Positions 23,477-34,653 of a stretch of DNA of 64,000 nucleotides are shown here, piece by piece (position 1 is the first letter of the stretch; each line of letters begins with the position of its first letter). Made by a program: the position numbers and the translations under genes. The notes under the pieces were generated by a model that did no database searches, was not told the DNA's origin, and worked only from the letters and a program-made list of their open reading frames with translations. Origin of the DNA: Symbiodinium natans (taxonomy: Eukaryota > Sar > Dinophyceae > Suessiales > Symbiodiniaceae); contig CAJNDS010002327.1 in NCBI GenBank assembly GCA_905221605.1, positions 127,001 through 191,000 on the forward strand. The letters are read 5' to 3'.

Positions 23477-26400
23477 TCATGTACATTCCATGGCCTCGGC
23501 AAAGAGTTGCAGCATCGACAGGGTGGAGCGCCGGTCCGCATTCTCCCGGTATGCCGTGCTCCACACACCTCTCTGACAGGTGTTCGCAAGGATTCGCAAC
23601 ATGGTGGGCAACGATTTTGCAGGCTAAAATACGACGTGATTCGAGAAAGCAGCTCATGTAAAGGAGTGGTCAGCCCAGCCTGGCGCCAGGGCAAAGCCAT
23701 GCGGGGTTTGGGCATGATGATGGATTCGCCAGTCGATCCCGACAGCATCCATCTCGTCACGGAACTCCTTCAAATTTACTGAAAGTCTGGGGTTGCTGTT
23801 GGATGGCATTGGCATGTGTTGGCGACTCTGAAAAGCGTCCTGAACCGACTCGGCCGGCACGTGATCGTCCAAGTCGCCATTTTCAATAAGCACCTGCTCA
23901 GGCCTAAAAACTCGCTGTCTCCTCCTTCTGATTCAATGCATGCTACAGCCTTGCAATCGGTGGAATACCTGTTGGGCGCTTTCTTGATGCCGCAGTCAGC
24001 AGCAAACTCCTTGCCAAGCTCAGCTCACGAACAAAATGCAACACCACTTGCTCATTGAACTCAGCTAAGATGCTGCTGCTGACATTCGCCCGTGATAACC
24101 ATTGCCTCGCACGCTCTCAACCCGCCGGGGCCGGGAATGTAGGATGCCATGGAAGGTCACGGCAGCCTGGAGCACGTGTCCTGCATCGGCAAGGGAATAT
24201 CGGAATATCTAAGCATCAGTTCGGATAGTAAAATGAAAAAGAACACTCTGCCCTCAAGTCCTGCACGCACCTGCTCTAGAACTGCTTGTCCTCCGAAGCA
24301 ATAGCCGATTGCCTATAGCTCCGTGACATGACGCAACGCGACGAGGGAAGGACAATTAAGGACAAGTGTCAACTGTCCCTACTCGACACTCGCCGGCGGC
24401 TGCCATTCACAAATCTCTTGAAACATATTTTACACTGGGGCTGCTAAGGCGCTCCCGCAAAAGTCGGATGAACTGCCGGGTGGCTGCGCGCCTTCCAGCG
24501 AAGCACGCACACACACACACACACACGCACGCACACGCCCACACGATTCCGCATGCACGCGCACCCACACCCACAACCGCACCCACACCGACGCTCACGC
24601 CCAAGCCAACGCCCACCCATGCCCCACGCCCTCCGCGCACACGCACACACGCACGTGTACACACGCACACGAATTTTCTTGGTGGCCTCATGCCAAATTT
24701 GACAAGTGCCCCAACCGGCTTGAGAAACTCGAAGACCTTGTTTTGATGAAATCGAGAAGGGCACGACGTTTCTCTGTGAGGTCACAAGCTATGAACTCAG
24801 TCACCCATGCTCACCACGTATTTGCAGGTACAAGGGATTGCGTCCAATCCCTCTTCCGGCAGATATCCACAGCTTCATGCACGTGGCCAGAATATCTGCT
24901 GCCACGCCCCCTGCCTGTTTTCTGAAAAACTTAACTAATGACAGCGACGCCTTTCGAGGTATACAGATGATTCACGATCCAGGCCTTGTCCAACCACGCG
25001 GCCATCAATGCCCGCCAAACAATAGGTGTCTTCAGGAGGCCGGTCATTGCAGCGAAGGATCCTCCGGAGCAGTGGAGAGCGAATGGACTTAGCCAAGGAC
25101 AAGAGCATAGAAAAGGGCTCCGATTGGGCTCCAAGGATCCTGCGGTGTGGCGTCTGACCTTCTCCTTCTGTGTTTCACTGAGCAGCCCAGCACTGTCGCC
25201 ACGCTTGGGGTCGCGATCCTGTCAGGACAGGTGAGAACTCAGATGCTCTGCGCACATCTAAGCGCTCGCAGTTGAAGAAGAGACATGCTCCATGCTTGCA
25301 AGATGCGCAACATTGGCTCCTCGAACAAGTACTCGAGGGACTGATCGGGCACCTTTGTACAGAAACCGAAATTTCGGAAGTCTTAGCTTGGGAAGCCTTT
25401 GGGCAAGTCCTACGAGTCGGAAGTGGTGGGCCTTCAAAGGAGATCGAAAGGGTAATGTTGAAGAGGTCGTTTCCCTCTGCAAGAAGAAGAGTCCGGGGAC
25501 TGTGTTTTTTTGGTTTTTGTGTGTGTGTTTTTGGTGTTTTTGCTATTTTGGTTTTTTTGGAGTCCTGAAATAATGGTTTGGTTGTTTGGTTTTCCGTGGA
25601 ATTTTGTGGAGAGTCTTGAAATATTGTTTTTCGTGAGTTTTTAGTTCTTCAACAGCGAAGAAAAGGCAGAGAAGGTGCACGCCCAGTCCCCGGTTTTGAA
25701 GAAAAACGTTTGGGGCTGCAAGGATGATGAACAAGGGTTTGGGGAAAGAAGACGGCGTTGAGATTTTTGGTGTCTACCTCACCAACATACAGCACAAACA
25801 CGATTTAAACTGCTATCAGTGCGGACTGCTATGGGCAGATTGCTGGCACAAAGCAAATTGCCACTTCATGTAAGGCATCTTGTGAATGCAGGGCAACACA
25901 GGCCAAAATATGGTGCACAAGTAAAGGACCGGGACTGGTTGTGCAGTTGGGCCGCACCCACGAGTTCGCGCTCCCGAAAGAGATCCACAGCCACGCCCAC
26001 CTGGAGAACAGCAGCAGAACATCACACAACGTCCTGGGCAGGTTGTACCGAAAGGACCAACAACAGACGAGTGTCGAGACCGCATGACGGCTTCTTGAAA
26101 AGTGTGACAAGCAGAACGCATACTGCTCTGAGATGCTCTGAGCACAGCTGCGCTTGTGACAGAAGTGCACTGAGGGCTGAGGGATTGGAACGAAAACTAG
26201 TGCAGGGATTCTAGAGCCTATCGGGAAGCAACATCTAGTTGCGCCATGTGCAAATAGAATTAGGCCAGAATAATGAGAAGAGTCTTCCTGAGGCATGCAA
26301 GACCACCAGCAGCAAGCCCAGCAAGGGTTCAGATTGAGGCTTCGGGCGAATGATCCTGGTTGAAGGATGGCGTTTCTGGTGTTTCTGGTCTAGGTCTCCT

Positions 26401-27143
26401 TGTGGCCGGTTCGCGCGAACCCTGCGGCAGCTCTTGTACTTCTGGCCCAGGAATTCCGGAGTTTGCGCAGCGTTTCCCAGAGGATTTTGCCGAGGATCCT
26501 ACAGAGACTCTTTGTGCCCACCCTCCCTGGAGTACCCTGAAGTGCTCGGTTCAGGTCATGCATGCAAAAAATGCAGTGTTTGCGCCCTTTGCAAGAGTTC
26601 CTGGTGTTGCTTGCACAGTGCTGTTTTACAGTTCCATTATGTACACTGTACATGCATAAGTGCAAAGTGCTGTAGTGGATTTTACATCGGCAACAAGGTA
26701 GCATAGACAATGTAGATTGCTTTATGCACGGTTCCTATTGCAGAACCCTTGGAAAAGATCGATTGCTTAAACAATGTAAACATAATATTATGCAGACATG
26801 TCTGTTTTTACAGTGCCAAGCAACATAGCCAACTCGGGCCAAAAAGGCAGCCTGACCGGAGTTGCAAAGTCGGCCGATTCAGCTCGTTCAGGCCGACTAA
26901 GCTGGTGAGAGTTGTGCATCTCAACATTGCCTGATCGACGTCAAACTGCTTCAGTCCTCGGCGGGCACACGGCAAATACTGGCTGTCTACTGTACAGTGC
27001 CTAATTACAGCATCACTGCGCACCTCCCAGTTGATGCAACTCATATGCGGCAGAGCATCCAGCATAGTTGGGGTGCACCAAGATTACAGGAGCTGGCGGA
27101 CGGCCCTTGACGTAGGCAACTCGGCCATGCGCATAAGTGTATC
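23477..27143 (-). CDS. Dienelactone hydrolase family protein, multi-exon
   Basis: Alpha/beta hydrolase of the dienelactone hydrolase family, expected to cleave a lactone or carboxylester in the cytosol; the natural substrate cannot be read from sequence. Minus-strand exons: 27060-27143 (RVAYVKGRPPAPVILVHPNYAG region); 26931-26956 (LKQFDVDQ); 26825-26851 (AAFLARVGY); 25962-26000 (VGVAVDLFREREL); 24985-25061 (SFAAMTGLLKTPIVWRALMA…); 24271-24312 (AIGYCFGGQAVLEQ); 24122-24166 (AAVTFHGILHSRPRR); 23950-24009 (…NRYSTDCK); 23840-23893 (VLIENGDLDDHVPAESVQ); 23680-23767 (EFRDEMDAVGIDWRI … TPHGFALAP); 23477-23568 (VWSTAYRENADRRSTLSMLQ … TGA stop). The triad is visible: Cys in GYCFGG, Asp in GDLDD, His in TPHGF. 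Exon lengths and phases agree at nearly every listed joint. Missing: start codon, the segment between 25962 and 25061, and short segments either side of the GYCFGG exon. Donors include GA (after 27060 and 23840) and GC (after 26931, 24985, 23950, 23680). Confidence 0.93.
24505..24672. repeat. (CA)n-rich low-complexity tract
   Basis: CACACACA and degenerate CACCCACACC-type sequence over about 170 bp, within an intron of the hydrolase gene. It explains the biased open frames on both strands here. Confidence 0.85.
25500..25720. other. T/G-rich intronic stretch
   Basis: The plus strand is strongly T- and G-rich with many TTTTGG-type runs; on the gene strand it is A/C-rich. It lies in the intron between 25061 and 25962 of the hydrolase gene. 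No coding signal was recognised. Confidence 0.5.
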
Positions 27144-27299
27144 CTGCCGGAAACACAGGCAGTGGGGTATAAGCACGGACGGTCTGACGACGGCTTGCTT
27201 TCTTCATCCAAATCCCACGCACGCAACACATTCAACAAGTGGCATTCACACACAATAAATTCCTTCGAATGTCAGCGGCAGGGGCTCCACCACTAAAGC

Positions 27300-28560
27300 A
27301 CCGCGCTCTTCGAGTGCTTCCGGGATGAAGGCAGGCTGTGTTGCCTTGGCTCAGTGCACTGTGCACCCAGACACACCTGTTCGACTCGTTCGTTCGACCC
27401 TTCCTTGAACCTAAGCTGAGCGACATAGCTCTTTCCATCATCACTGCCATCTTCATCCGGATTACACATGGCGCAGTTGCGTAGCTGTGGACATGTGAAC
27501 GTGGTAGTTTTTTTGTGCCCTCGCTTCGCTACTGCTCCAAATCTTGCTCCACCAACCAGCCAGAATAGGTAGGCACTCCGGAGGCAACCATGCGTGGAAT
27601 GAGCAGTTTGCACAAACGATTGTCCAAGCGATTGAGTGCACCACACACCTATTCGGTACAAATCCACGGAATAATCATAATCCCTACAATGGTTGCAGCA
27701 TTTTTGGATGTAAGTCGTCGGCTTCAGGCTCCGGTTCAACCCCTGACCAGGCACTACCTGATACAACAAAAGACGAATCTTGAGAATCTTGTGATGGTCA
27801 GCACATTCAGCACTCATCACACATGTACCTGTGGTACCCGGGGAGGTCCAAGCAGAGCCTGCAACGGACCGGACCAGAGCTCTTCAAGCAATGTCAGCCT
27901 TTGGCGAAGGTGGCTCCGGGTCCGGACTAACCCGTGATAAGCATTCAAAACACAAGATGCGACAAATGCTGCACACTTCCAGCTTCTCAGCATCATCGCG
28001 TGACTGGAAGGGCAGATCGGAGGGTAATTTGTACATACTCGCACTCACATAAAGATCTTTCAGCGTCTTTGAATGAAAGAGCTTAGTGGCATGGCGTAGC
28101 CAATATTCTGAGGGTCTGAACCATGAAACATCCCTCAACTTCCCTGAAGATCCCTGCTTGTATTTTCGAACCAGACGAGTGGGTAGATGCCACCTCTGAT
28201 CGTGCCATCTTAAGATGTTCATGACTAGGAGTCCGAGGTGAAACCTCGAATCAACAATGATCATCATTGCTCGACTCGGATGCCATTTTCACTGATCTGA
28301 TTTCAGCAAGGCTCTGGAAGCCTTAGCGGACACGATGCAACGATGCGCCGGGCTTTCACGACGTCACCACACGGTTGTCAAAAATTTCCCAAAACCACTG
28401 ACACCACTGACACGGCTAGAGCTCCAAATTTGAGCCACAAGTCCAGGTCTCATTGGCCACCACTTCCGGGAGAACAAATTCCGCAGCATAAAGCTTTGCC
28501 ATGTCCTCGAACATTGCATGGTGCCTTCAACCTTCACACGTTCTGGAGAGCTTCCAAGAA
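27300..28560 (-). CDS. Exon candidates upstream of the hydrolase gene, unknown protein
   Basis: Minus-strand frames with protein-like composition: about 28390-28530 (SRTWQSFMLRNLFSRKWWPM), about 27960-28130 (SKTLKDLYVSASMYKLPSDL) and about 27380-27490 (NCAMCNPDEDGSDDGKSYVA). They could be 5' exons of the hydrolase gene or belong to a separate upstream gene; none matches a motif I recognise, and splice joints were not established. Confidence 0.25.
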
Positions 28561-28799
28561 TGCTCAATCATCCAAGAGGCAAGCGCTGAGTCCCATCTGG
28601 CCTGACAGAGCAGAACCAGTCCGACACGTTCCCATCGTTCCCACGCAACGGCGGAAGAGAGAAACTTGTCCGGGTCGCGTCACCCAGCTCCGAAGGACAT
28701 GCATCAACACCGCGCAAACAGCTGAAGCACTTCAGGAACAACCTGCCTGCCTACAAGTCTGCAAACGTCTGCAAACGCAGCAACAGTATGATGCTCTTT

Positions 28800-29780
28800 G
28801 CAGGAAACACTTATAATATTATGCACGCAGGAACACCCCCGAAACACGCAAAAAAATGAGGTGTTCATTCAAGAGGGAAAAGGTACTAACTTTGTGTCGT
28901 TTCTTCGTGTTCTCCTTTATGACCCTATTATCTTCTTTCGTTCGCTAGTTCACAGATCACGCGTTCATTTCATTCACTTATTGAGATTACTTGACAAAAG
29001 ATAATAATGTTTAAGGGCACATAACAAGACAATACAAAGAGCGCCCGTTTCGCTCATACATTCATTCACTGATTCACTTTGTTCATACACTCCGTCATTA
29101 TTTTTCAGGAGAATGTAATATATAAGCCCGCGTTAAAATATTAAGGTCTTTTGGGCGGGTCTTAATTTTAATGTTAACCTGCTTTTTATAAACCCCCCAA
29201 TAATTGAAGAATTCGGATCCCGGAACTTAATCATCAACCCCCCCTCAATAATAAGAAATCCCGGCCCAAGGCCCATTTTCTGGGGGGGGTTCCATAGAGA
29301 ATTTCCCTTCTGAAACGATTGCCCAGGCCTTGAACTGGAGCCCTGAACCAACCCCGAAGCAGCAGAGAATCCGCTTGCAGCAGAGAGCCCTTTCCATCAA
29401 GTTTCCTAAGAACAGCCCTGCCCCCCCCCCCCTCAATAGGCGAGGCGGCCGGAAACAAAAATCAATTGAGACGACGGGGGGGGTTCTTTAACGAGGCCAA
29501 CATTACTATAAAAATCGTGCACAAAGTTTACATTTTAATCATATTTAAATTATACGACCCCTTCCCTTGCAAGGAACCCCCTCCCCACCGCCAGCGCACC
29601 CCGTCTCGCGGATCCCTTCCCTGCAAGGAACCCCCCGCCCCACCGCCACACCCTAGAGGGCGAAGTCTTTTCCGCCTTTGCTTGCCGCGCCGCACCCCGT
29701 ATCGCGACCCGCCCGTTTGAAAACTTAAAAGATAACCCAACCCCCGAGGGGATTTTGGAGAAACGAAAATCCGCCAACCC
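28800..29780. other. AT-rich to homopolymer-rich stretch without genes
   Basis: 28.8-29.2 kb is AT-rich with many short repeats of TTCATTCA type. 29.2-29.8 kb carries several runs of seven to twelve G or C (for example 29420-29432). No credible gene is visible. Homopolymer density makes this a place to check assembly quality. Confidence 0.4.
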
Positions 29781-29929
29781 CGCTGTTGGGTCGAGCATCG
29801 GGGAAGCCTCTTGCATGGCAAGTGGTGCGCCAACCCCCGCCGCCCGCTCCCTTCCACCCGAAGCCCAAGCCGCTTCCCCCCAACCCCTGCCCCCCCAGGC
29901 CTCACCCGTCCCCCCTCCTCACCCTTGTT

Positions 29930-30734
29930 ATCGCTTGCCTGGCCGCGTGTTCTGCGCCGCACCAGGTACATGCCATTGCTGTTGCGGACAGAAGGAGCCG
30001 TCTGGACGGCGATGGAGCTTCCGCACGGGTGTTATTGCCCGCGCTGTCACTTCGTACCCGCAGCTTGGGCACGACAGTCGTCGAGCTGGGCGCGACACTG
30101 TCACTTCGCCTTGAGCTGCCTCCACAGCACGCACGTTCGCGCTTTCCCTTCCCTCCCCCACTGACAACGCGTGTCTTTTTCGAAGGATCTCATGGATCTC
30201 CTTTGACGGCGCGTTTTCGATGGATGAGCGGGCACCTCAGGGATGTCGCAGCAGGGCTGCAGTTTATAGTTGTCCGTGGAACCAGCAGCCAGCAGCTTGA
30301 CGCGAACTTCAGAGCTCAGGCCGCCACAGCTGCTCTCCCCATAGCGAGGCAAACACTGCGCCGGCGTCGTCGCGCAGGGACACTGGAATGCGCAGTTCGT
30401 TGTCCGACACCCAAATGGATTGCTCGAGAGGGCAGCGTCAAATGCGTTCATGGTGGCTTCGACGGCCATCGCTTGCTGCCCATCGGAGGCACGAAGGACA
30501 GAGACGGACACCGGATCGAGCACGGACAGCCGCAGGGCCTTGCGGTTCCGCAGTCAGCCAGCTTGGCTTGACCAATGTCCACGCCAGCCGAGTCGACTCG
30601 AGAGACGCAACTCCCGCGCACAGGCTCTTGCGCAACCCGTACATTGCGATCTTGTCGCCCACGGCAAAAGCGAGCGTAGTGTGCTGACCAAGGAGCGTGA
30701 CCTCTGCCACAAAGTCGCCGTCACGGATGCTCAC
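29930..30734 (-). CDS. Exon candidates in a high-GC block, unknown protein
   Basis: The minus-strand frame from 30734 reads MSIRDGDFVAEVTLLGQHTT then LAFAVGDKIAMYGLRKSL, a strand-rich pattern that could be an OB-like fold but is not diagnostic. A second frame from about 30530 reads SVLDPVSVSVLRASDGQQAM and stays open to about 30101. A third, near 29950-30080, includes LSCPSCGYEV, a single CxxC. The opposite strand is also open for 262 codons (29786-30571), with Pro/Arg-rich composition typical of a GC-driven shadow. Function unknown. Confidence 0.3.
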
Positions 30735-31383
30735 CTCCCGCCGCTTGAGCTGCGCGCCAAAAGGCCGGCCACCCTTTCTCGGGGTCGGCGGCAGCGGCGT
30801 CAGCCCTTAAATCCGGGCACGCCCGTGGTCCGACGCCGCTAGGCGCCAGCCCTAGCTTTCGCGTGATAGGCCGCCGACCCGGTTGGGTCGCCTACATCCG
30901 ACTCCAAATTCGGCTTCCGAGGGGCATCATGTTTTGGGTACCTTTTTCATCGCGCATAACGCGCTATTCCCCACCGAAGTTGGGCTTCCGGACGCATTTT
31001 GGGTGTCGGACGCGGCTGAAAGCTTTCAAAATGCAGAAAACACTGTAAATACCGTGGTTTTCGTGCTGTTACGGACCTTTCCGTTTTGACGCCGGCATTG
31101 CCCCCATAAGCCACGCATGCCTGGAGGCCGGGGCCGCTGATGCTCATGATGCGCGGCCGGGCGGGGGGCAGGGTGCGCATCATCGAGGCTTCGTTTCTCC
31201 ATGGGGATCTGGGGGGCGAGCATCGGCAGCATCAGCGGCTCCTGGGGGGAGGGGCGGGGGGAGTTTAGGGCGGCAGGACTTCGAAGGACGCTGCCATAAC
31301 ATGGCGTTCGACAGGCCCCCACATATGCCTGCGCGCGCGCGCGCGGAAAAAGCACCCGTTCCCGCGCGCTTATGGTTGTCGTT

Positions 31384-31393
31384 GTGGTGGTGG

Positions 31394-31476
<83 letters not shown>

Positions 31477-31477
31477 G
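31384..31477. repeat. (GTT)n microsatellite
   Basis: About 28 consecutive GTT units on the plus strand, preceded by GGT units. It abuts the inverted copy of the dispersed element directly. Confidence 0.95.
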
Positions 31478-31478
31478 C

Positions 31479-31705
31479 TCCCCACCTTCGGTGTGGGGTT
31501 GTTAGATTTTTAACTCAACTCTTCTCCTCCCGGTCTACTCCTAGAGCCGCCCTGGAGTGCCCAACCCAGAGTCTCCCTGGCGTGCCCAACCCCAGAGTCT
31601 AAGCAAGAACTAAGAAAGCGTATTTGAATCAATGTGTCTTTGCTTAAACATCCAATTTGCGCTCTTTCCTTTTAACGAGGAGCAAGGTGGGGATGTTCGA
31701 AGTAA
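31479..31705 (-). mobile_element. Dispersed repeat element (copy 2, inverted)
   Basis: On the minus strand this repeats the landmarks of the 12.76-13.08 kb element in the same order: ACTTCGAACATCCCCACCTT, then the GGGTTGGGCACTCCAGGG minisatellite (only two to three units here), then GAGGAGAAGAGTTGAGTT, then CTAACAACCCCACACCGAAG ending in GTGGGG. It differs by carrying about 80 bp of different sequence next to the first end and fewer minisatellite units. Flanks are GTT-type microsatellites on both sides, which hides any target-site duplication. Confidence 0.68.
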
Positions 31706-31711
31706 AACATA

Positions 31712-31885
31712 ATTGTTGTTGTTGTGGTTATGGTTGTGGTTGTGGCTGTGGTTGTGTTTGTGGTTGTGGTTGTGGGTGTGGCTGTGGTTGTGGTTGTGGT
31801 TGTGGCTGTGGTTGTGGTTGTGGTTGTGGCTGTGGTTGTTGTGGTTGTTGTTGTTGTTGTGGTGGTGGTTGTTGTTGTGGCTGCT
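31712..31885. repeat. (TTGTGG)n-type microsatellite
   Basis: TTGTGG and TGGCTGTGG units with GTT blocks at both ends, about 170 bp. All frames are open as low-complexity peptides (Cys/Gly, Val, Trp/Leu or their antisense), which are not genes. Confidence 0.93.
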
Positions 31886-32369
31886 CCGCCCGGGGCGTGC
31901 CCGGCTGTGGGCGACAGCCCCCCCAGATAAAACACCAAAGCAAGAAGCCAAGATGCGCAAAAAACACATTTCGTCACGATGATGACGAGGACGAAATCAT
32001 GATGAGACACACAAAAGCGAAAAAGCAATACCCGCCAGAACCAGCAAGCAAGTGGAAGGACTGGGATACAATCCAGCTCTGGCATCACCTGTACTGAAAC
32101 ATTTGCTCCCCTGGCCCACCCCGCCCTCTCGAATCACGATTACCACAAGAAGAAGAAGACATGTCTCATTGATGTAATGTATCCCAGGCTGCAGGCGCCA
32201 CTTCCACAATATCGCGCCAGAGGGATGTTCACGCGCGCGGAAACATGAGGGAATGCTGAAAACACTGCCCCCACCGAGTGATTCGTACCGCACGGCACAC
32301 AGCAAACCTCATCAAAAGGTGGGAATTTTTTCAGGGATTCGCTACATCTTCCACGTGCAGAGCCGCTTA

Positions 32370-32582
32370 AAAGAGCCAATTGCTGTCCTGCTTGGCATCG
32401 AAAAAGTGCGCAGGTTCGCACCCCAGAAGACCGGCACGTGCTTTACGATAAAGACGCAGAGCCTCAAGGATGGTTTTCAATCCAGGCTTCCGCACCAGCA
32501 GGCACGCGAGTGTGAGCGGCAGCCGCGGCGTAAGATGCATGGCTGGAAAGAGCTTTCCAGGATGCTTGAGACCAAGCAGCAA
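32370..32582 (-). CDS. Weak exon candidate, unknown protein
   Basis: Minus-strand frame ending in a stop at 32367, containing RKPGLKTILEALRLYRKARA and then CEPAHFFDAKQDSN. No family recognised. It overlaps a plus-strand tandem repeat only at its upstream edge. Confidence 0.22.
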
Positions 32583-32584
32583 TG

Positions 32585-32685
32585 TGTCAGGTTGTGTGGG
32601 GCCTCATGTGTCAGATTGGTGTGGACCTCATGCGTCAGGTTGGTGTGGACCTCATGTGTCAGGTCGGTGTTGACCTCATGCCCCA
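32585..32685. repeat. 24 bp tandem repeat, about four copies
   Basis: Units of the form TGTCAGGTTGGTGTGGACCTCATG repeat head to tail with one or two changes per copy. They encode a Cys-Gly-Pro-His-type repeat on the plus strand; no evidence it is translated. Confidence 0.85.
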
Positions 32686-32824
32686 GTATGCACTCTTACT
32701 CACTTACCAAACGTAACTGCCCCCCCCCACCCAGAAGACACCGAAAAAACATGGTTTTCGCTGGACGGAAAAGGCGTCCGTCGGCAGAATCATGTCATGG
32801 ACTACTAACAACTACCCCCTCTAT

Positions 32825-33010
32825 TAAAATAAGGAAGTGGTAATTTTGACAGCGTCCCAAATAAGCTTAACACCAGTCTGCGATATCATCGATCCTTTGG
32901 TGAAGTTTGTGTCCAACACCAGATATGGTTTTCCCTCCGTCAACTTGCTAAGGGCCCTGTTGAAGCCCACAGATGGATCGCTGCGTGAGCGATGGGTGCA
33001 ATGATCCGGA
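32825..33010 (-). CDS. Exon candidate, unknown protein (possible C-terminus)
   Basis: Minus-strand frame after a CAG near 32975 reads GFNRALSKLTEGKPYLVLDT then NFTKGSMISQTGVKLIWDAV and ends at tandem stops near 32827. Composition is protein-like and even. No family recognised. Confidence 0.28.
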
Positions 33011-34457
33011 CAGAACTGGTGCTCCGGATGGACGCAGACAGCGAAAGAATCAAGTTGTTTCTCAACCTCAATGCCTCAAGCATAAACAAAAACACGTCAA
33101 AGGAATCCCGAAGTATCCCGAACACAAGTGCAAAATTGAATGCACCTCCAGGTCGACGGTGCCCTCCGCATAGAGCAGCGGCAGAGAACTGAGGCCCTCC
33201 GCCGGCACCACTGGAGGACCAGAACTTAGATTCGTACTTGAGCTGATACGTAATGGTCGACATGTCAGGAAGTAACAACTGGGTAGTAATGGTATTCGGC
33301 AGACAAAGAAGGAGAACCAGTTATCGGCCGCGATGCGCATTTGGACATGTTGCCTCGCCACCAGCCATTGCCTCTGGTTGTATCCACAGCCCAGCAGCCA
33401 ACGATGCACGCCTGCGTGGACACTTCACCAAGACAAGGCAGGTGTCTAAACAAACCGCAAAGTCTCCCAAAGCCAGCCAAAGTGCATCTTTGGAAGGGGC
33501 ACAAGACGAAAGGATGGCTGCTGCAGAGCGCGCTTCTGCGCACTCAAATACATGTCCCATTTACCGACCACTGCCTTGGATGTGTTCTGTGCCGTTTGCC
33601 AACATGCCTGTGACATGTTTGCAAGGCTCGAGGACCCCAGGAAGCCACAATCTGCACACACTGCCAGGGTGCAGATGCATGCAGGTCTGACGGGACATGT
33701 ACGCGGCGGGGAGAAAGCAGCACCTGCTTTTGGAAGCAAAGCAGTAGTGCTACTCATGCATGCTATCAAGACTGGTCGCCATGAAGAGGCTGAGGCCTGT
33801 GACTGACATAGTAGAAACACTGCAGGTGTTCCTAGAACTTGACAGGCCTTAGAAGCATAGGTGTTCTTAGAACTTAACTTGACGGGCCTTAGAAGCATCT
33901 TCTGGCACTCAAGCCAAGTGTCCGGAGGCAAAGGAGGAGAACTGCGGACATGCAGATGCGCCAGCAGCATTGCCAAGCGCAGCTTCGCCTTATATGCCAC
34001 CAGTGAGATGGGAAAAAGGAACCAAAAGAATTAAAGGGACACAACAAAAAAGTCGTGCTAAACCAAATGCTCTATTATCTGCGGCGAGGCGCAAGCGCCA
34101 TTTGCTTCGGGACTTGCCACTCGAAAGTGTCTCGCGCTGGTTGCCCACCAAAAAGTGCCTTTGCTGCCAACGGCACCTCAGCATAACTTCAGGAATCACC
34201 CATGTCGGAGGCTAGTCTGTGAGGACAGCAGGGCGATGCGCACTTGAGTTTTCCAGTTTCAATGATTCAGGATGCTGTGATGGTGCTCGAAACAGCCCGC
34301 TTTGGTCACATTCCAATGCTATGGGTCACATTCCTGATGTTGCCAGCCTTCCTCAAGTCTTCTAAACGTCCTCAATTCCAGGCTCCTTCAGGAGCCACTC
34401 ATCACCATCAAACCATATCCAGACTCTTAAGGGGAGGCATTTCACAACAGCCCGAGC

Positions 34458-34477
34458 GGAAAAAAAAAAAAAAAAAA
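34458..34477. repeat. Poly-A tract
   Basis: About 18 consecutive A on the plus strand, preceded by GAGCGG. An A-tail-like end of a retroposed sequence was considered, but no retrocopy is recognised upstream. Confidence 0.8.
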
Positions 34478-34653
34478 CATGAAAACACAAAAGATAAAGA
34501 GTTAAAGAGTCCTCCAAGCACAACACTCACAAAGTCAGCCACATGATCGCACCATGCCACACTGTGCAAATCGAGAACGTTCAAAAGAAACAACCGCTGA
34601 AAGCGCTGAAAACGTCAGCTTCGGGCATGACGCCTCTGCCCGGAGCGGCAGGC

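Noticed and set aside
24407-24785. Cys/Val/Arg-rich minus-strand ORFs
   Set aside because: They come from the CA-rich low-complexity tract inside a hydrolase intron.
29786-30571. 262-codon plus-strand ORF, the longest in the window
   Set aside because: Pro/Arg-rich start and no motif; composition typical of a GC-driven shadow. The minus strand reads more like protein here.
31384-31980. Long open frames on both strands (poly-Leu, poly-Val, Cys-Gly, poly-Thr, His/Asn repeats)
   Set aside because: All are translations of GTT and TTGTGG microsatellites; every frame is open because of the repeat unit.
34440-34480. Retrogene tail (poly-A run)
   Set aside because: No processed gene copy, coding frame or target duplication recognised upstream of the A run.
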